Shown here in pieces: positions 61,219 through 64,000 of a DNA stretch of 64,000 nucleotides (position 1 is its first letter; each line of letters begins with the position of its first letter). Below the pieces are notes generated by a model. It saw nothing but the letters and a program-made list of their open reading frames with translations. It was not told the DNA's origin and searched no databases. Origin of the DNA: JAJTFW01 sp046330075 (lineage in GTDB: Bacteria > Bacteroidota > Bacteroidia > AKYH767-A > OLB10); contig JAXLTL010000005.1 in assembly GCA_046330075.1 (NCBI GenBank), positions 62,001 to 126,000 on the forward strand, in the 5' to 3' direction. A program made the position numbers and the translations under genes.

Positions 61219-64000
61219 CTACTGAGAGAGATCAAACGTTTGCAGGTTATTCAAAAGTATGGGGGTCTTACTCCAGGTTTCGATGGCGTTGCGGGTTTTC
61301 ACTTCAATCCAGAAGATGCTGTTGTAATATGCACCGGGAACTGTAAAAGCAACATTTCCGTTTTTCTTCAGCACAGCCTTAACTGTTTGAAGCGTGGCAT
61401 ACGGAGTCACACTGTGATGAATTTTTAATGTGACTGTATCTGCTGCCATGGTATCGGCGCCGCCGAACTGCTGATACAGGGATGGAAGCATGAGCTGATT
61501 CCCGGTATAAAGTCCCTCAACAAACAGTTTCAGATTCAGCGTAAACGTATTAATGATAAAATTAGGAGTAGAGAGCACGCTGGCGCAGGGAGTTATCACA
61601 TTTATTTTACCCGTGGAGACCAGTGCCGGTACTTTCGCTCTGATCTGCGTGGCACTAACGACCCGGTACCCCGCAGAAAGACCGCCAATTTTCACATCGG
61701 TAGCACCAATGAAATTCGCGCCGTTGATGGTCACACTGTCACCGGGTAATCCTGAGGTCGGAGTGAAGGAAGAGATGCTGAGTGTATTGCGTGAGATGGA
61801 AAGATTTACTCCGTTATCATCACCCACATCTGCCACATTGGAACTTACAATGCGTACCCGATAGCTGGTGCCGGCAGCCTGAGCAGCCGGAATTGTTCCG
61901 GTAATCGTACCGGTAGTGGCCGTAGAGGTAAGTGTGCCGATAGCCACAGGTGCTGCAAAGGAGCCATTCGCATCGCTGAGTTGTAACGTAAACACATTGC
62001 CCGAATTCAACGTCAGCGCAACGGTGCGGTAGTTTACCGTAATCGTATTCCCTGCGCAGAATGCTGTAGCTCCGCCCTGAACAGCCGGTACGATACTATC
62101 CGGTGTGTATTGCCAGAGGTCGGATTTGTAGGTGAATACTTCGTCGAGACCGTTCGCAGCCGGACTCACCTGCATTCCACCACAAACATATCCATAACCG
62201 TTAGCCGATGCACCTTCACAACCTTCGCGTCCGTAAGCAAACGGCAAACTTGCTTTTGTGGTCCAGGTGTCTGTTACCGGATCATATTCATAAAAATCCT
62301 TCTTAAAAGAAGAGGCATCAAGGTATCCGTTGGTATTGTATCCGCAGGCATAATAGCCCTTGTTCCCGATGGCGAACACTGCAGCACCACTCATCTTCGC
62401 AGAAGTCACACTGGCTTTAAAGGTCCACACATCCGTTGCCGGATCATATTCATAACATTGAGTTGATGCGCTTCCGGAAGTCATGCCACCAACCAGATAG
62501 ATTTTATTTTTAATCACAAATCCCCCAATATTGAAACGTCCTTCGAAGAAAGGTCCGGAAGATGATTTCTGCACCCAGGCATTGGTGACCGGGTTATATT
62601 CCCACCAGTCGTTCTGAAAAACATTTCCTGTGGGTGTTATCCCGAAACCATAATACGCTTTCCCGTTTACCACATGGGCCGTTCCACCATACCTTGCGGT
62701 ACCGGTAAATGATGCTTTTTGCGTCCATCCGCTGCCGTTAGGATTGTAGCTCCACATGTCATTTTGCGGAACATGCGATGGATTTCCTCCACCCACAACG
62801 TAGATATTGCTGTCAATAACAAACATGGAAGTGCTGAACCGTTCAAACGGGAATGAATCTTTCTTCGCCCAGGTATCATTAGCCGGATTATATGCCCATG
62901 TATCTCTTCTGAACTGATAAAACCAGGTGGTAATATTGAAGAAATTGAAGTCGCCGCAAACGCCGGGGCCTACGAAGAGTTTGCCATTGATGTTTGCCAT
63001 CTGGAACCGTGTACGTGCCGTGGCCAATGGTGCAGTAATTGCCGTCCAGGTATTGCTGACCGGATTAAACTTCACTGCTTCGCTGGGCATCAGTGAGCCA
63101 TTGCGCATTCCGTTCACAATATAGGCTTCATTGGATATAACAAAGCAAGAGGCGGTACTGAAGGTATTCGGCGCATTGGATTTCTGTGTCCAGGTGTTGG
63201 CGACCGGGTTATATTCATAGCAGTCTTTGTAGAAAGTAGTAGGACCATTGTCGTTCCCACCGGCAATATATCCGAGGTTATTAATGGCCCAGCTGCTCGC
63301 CCATACACGTCCTACAGCTCCTGAAGGCAGCGCCGCCTTTGTTTGCCAGGTGTTGGCAACCGGATCATATTCCCAGCAATCGTTGACGGGTCCGCCACTG
63401 TTGGTGCGATATCCACCGACGACATATCCTTTTCCATTCAACGCAAAATATCCCGCACCATATCGGCCTTCTGTGTTGGGCATCGGATTTCGTGATGACC
63501 AGGTATTGGTAGCAGGATCATATCGTGACAGATCATATCTGTAAACAGGAGTGCCGCCGGCAAATCCGCCACCACAGTAGGCAAAGCTGCCAATAACAAA
63601 TGCATGCGCTCCATAACGGCCGGTCACTCCGAAGTCAGCTTTCTGCGTCCATGTATTGGTAGTCGGATTGTATTCCCAGATATCTTTCAGATACACCACC
63701 GTTGATGTATTGGTCTGTATATAACCAAGACCGACATACGCTTTTCCATTCACTACAAATGAAGTTGGTCCGGTACGGCCACTCAGTGAGCAGTCAGCAA
63801 CACGTGCCCAGGATTGGGTGGACGCTGTGAAACGATATACATCATTCATTGAATTCCGGAAAGAATTTCTTCCCATGCACATCCCTCCGGCTACATAGCC
63901 TTCACCGTTTAACTCAAAACCAGTAGCCAGGGTACGCTCCACCCAGTCGGAACCACCGATAGAGGATTTTTGAGTCCACTGTCCCTGCGCTGCTGCTATG
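61219..64000 (-). CDS. Kelch-repeat surface protein with M36-like C-terminal domain (5' end outside window)
   Basis: At least 927 residues; the frame is open to the right edge, where IAAAQGQWTQKSS looks like the end of a signal peptide, so only the first 20 or so residues are missing. A GTG at 63942 is internal and is not the start. About twelve kelch-type repeats follow, each with WEYNP-x2-NTW-x-Q/T-K and GxxYxxGG patterns (beta-propellers), then an Ig-like domain (FCAGNTITVNYRT), an IPT/TIG domain (ISSFTPTSGLPGDSVTING) and a final domain of about 110 residues ending NAIETWSKTPILLNN. The last domain matches the C-terminus of the M36 peptidase. There is no type A T9SS domain. Probably a surface protein for adhesion or glycan binding. 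Confidence 0.85.
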   Translation of the reverse strand, partial: IAAAQGQWTQKSSIGGSDWVERTLATGFELNGEGYVAGGMCMGRNSFRNSMNDVYRFTASTQSWARVADCSLSGRTGPTSFVVNGKAYVGLGYIQTNTSTVVYLKDIWEYNPTTNTWTQKADFGVTGRYGAHAFVIGSFAYCGGGFAGGTPVYRYDLSRYDPATNTWSSRNPMPNTEGRYGAGYFALNGKGYVVGGYRTNSGGPVNDCWEYDPVANTWQTKAALPSGAVGRVWASSWAINNLGYIAGGNDNGPTTFYKDCYEYNPVANTWTQKSNAPNTFSTASCFVISNEAYIVNGMRNGSLMPSEAVKFNPVSNTWTAITAPLATARTRFQMANINGKLFVGPGVCGDFNFFNITTWFYQFRRDTWAYNPANDTWAKKDSFPFERFSTSMFVIDSNIYVVGGGNPSHVPQNDMWSYNPNGSGWTQKASFTGTARYGGTAHVVNGKAYYGFGITPTGNVFQNDWWEYNPVTNAWVQKSSSGPFFEGRFNIGGFVIKNKIYLVGGMTSGSASTQCYEYDPATDVWTFKASVTSAKMSGAAVFAIGNKGYYACGYNTNGYLDASSFKKDFYEYDPVTDTWTTKASLPFAYGREGCEGASANGYGYVCGGMQVSPAANGLDEVFTYKSDLWQYTPDSIVPAVQGGATAFCAGNTITVNYRTVALTLNSGNVFTLQLSDANGSFAAPVAIGTLTSTATTGTITGTIPAAQAAGTSYRVRIVSSNVADVGDDNGVNLSISRNTLSISSFTPTSGLPGDSVTINGANFIGATDVKIGGLSAGYRVVSATQIRAKVPALVSTGKINVITPCASVLSTPNFIINTFTLNLKLFVEGLYTGNQLMLPSLYQQFGGADTMAADTVTLKIHHSVTPYATLQTVKAVLKKNGNVAFTVPGAYYNSIFWIEVKTRNAIETWSKTPILLNNLQTFDLSQ

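Noticed and set aside
63942..64000. GTG at 63942 as the true start of the kelch protein
   Set aside because: The frame stays open to the window edge and the upstream residues look like a signal-peptide cleavage region, so the gene is cut by the window.

Overview
The window comes from a Bacteroidota genome, probably of the Chitinophagales/Sphingobacteriales type. Six predicted secreted proteins end in the type IX secretion (T9SS) type A sorting domain (a YPNP-type motif, then a short C-terminal beta domain). Several genes are preceded by the Bacteroidota -7 promoter element TAnnTTTG. SprB, HYR, MopE-like and PKD-like repeats, a DUF2723 membrane protein and a DUF2807 (GIN) protein are also typical of this phylum. 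I saw no rRNA, tRNA or CRISPR.

Layout. 0.36-13.7 kb is mostly ordinary chromosome: DNA polymerase I, a FadL/OmpP1 outer-membrane protein, a DinB-like enzyme and a secreted two-lobed protein on the minus strand, an ECF sigma factor with an overlapping membrane anti-sigma-like protein, a GIN-domain/beta-barrel protein, a biotin-dependent carboxyltransferase, a small unknown protein and a lamin-tail surface protein. 13.8-15.1 kb is a complete IS3-family element with a readable -1 frameshift signal; it sits in the last codons of a small zinc-ribbon gene. 15.5-52.9 kb, all on the minus strand, is a block of very large exported proteins: an M36 metallopeptidase and surface proteins of 2137, 3605, 295, 4034 and 652 residues. 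53.0-56.8 kb (minus) holds a NodB-type deacetylase and a DUF2723/GT117-like membrane protein. The window ends with a 1222-residue T9SS protein (plus strand) and a kelch-repeat surface protein (minus strand) that runs off the right edge.

How the parts fit. The giant proteins are built from one shared kit: right-handed beta-helix, SprB, HYR, Ig/PKD-like and MopE-like acidic metal-binding repeats, and then a sorting domain. Three of them share the same C-terminal cassette and two share a beta-helix with the same signature residues, so the block looks like the product of duplication and module shuffling. Most of these genes are followed by a strong intrinsic terminator, which suggests separately transcribed units. 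The metallopeptidase and the kelch protein lack the usual T9SS domain and instead share a different C-terminal domain of about 110 residues, the most interesting candidate here for an undescribed sorting or anchoring module.

Intergenic regions are rich in short repeats (a 59-bp array, a 66-bp tandem array, 21-bp repeats running into a 28-bp perfect palindrome, and REP-like hairpins). The largest coding repeat is a block of exactly ten 204-bp SprB units inside the 4034-residue protein.
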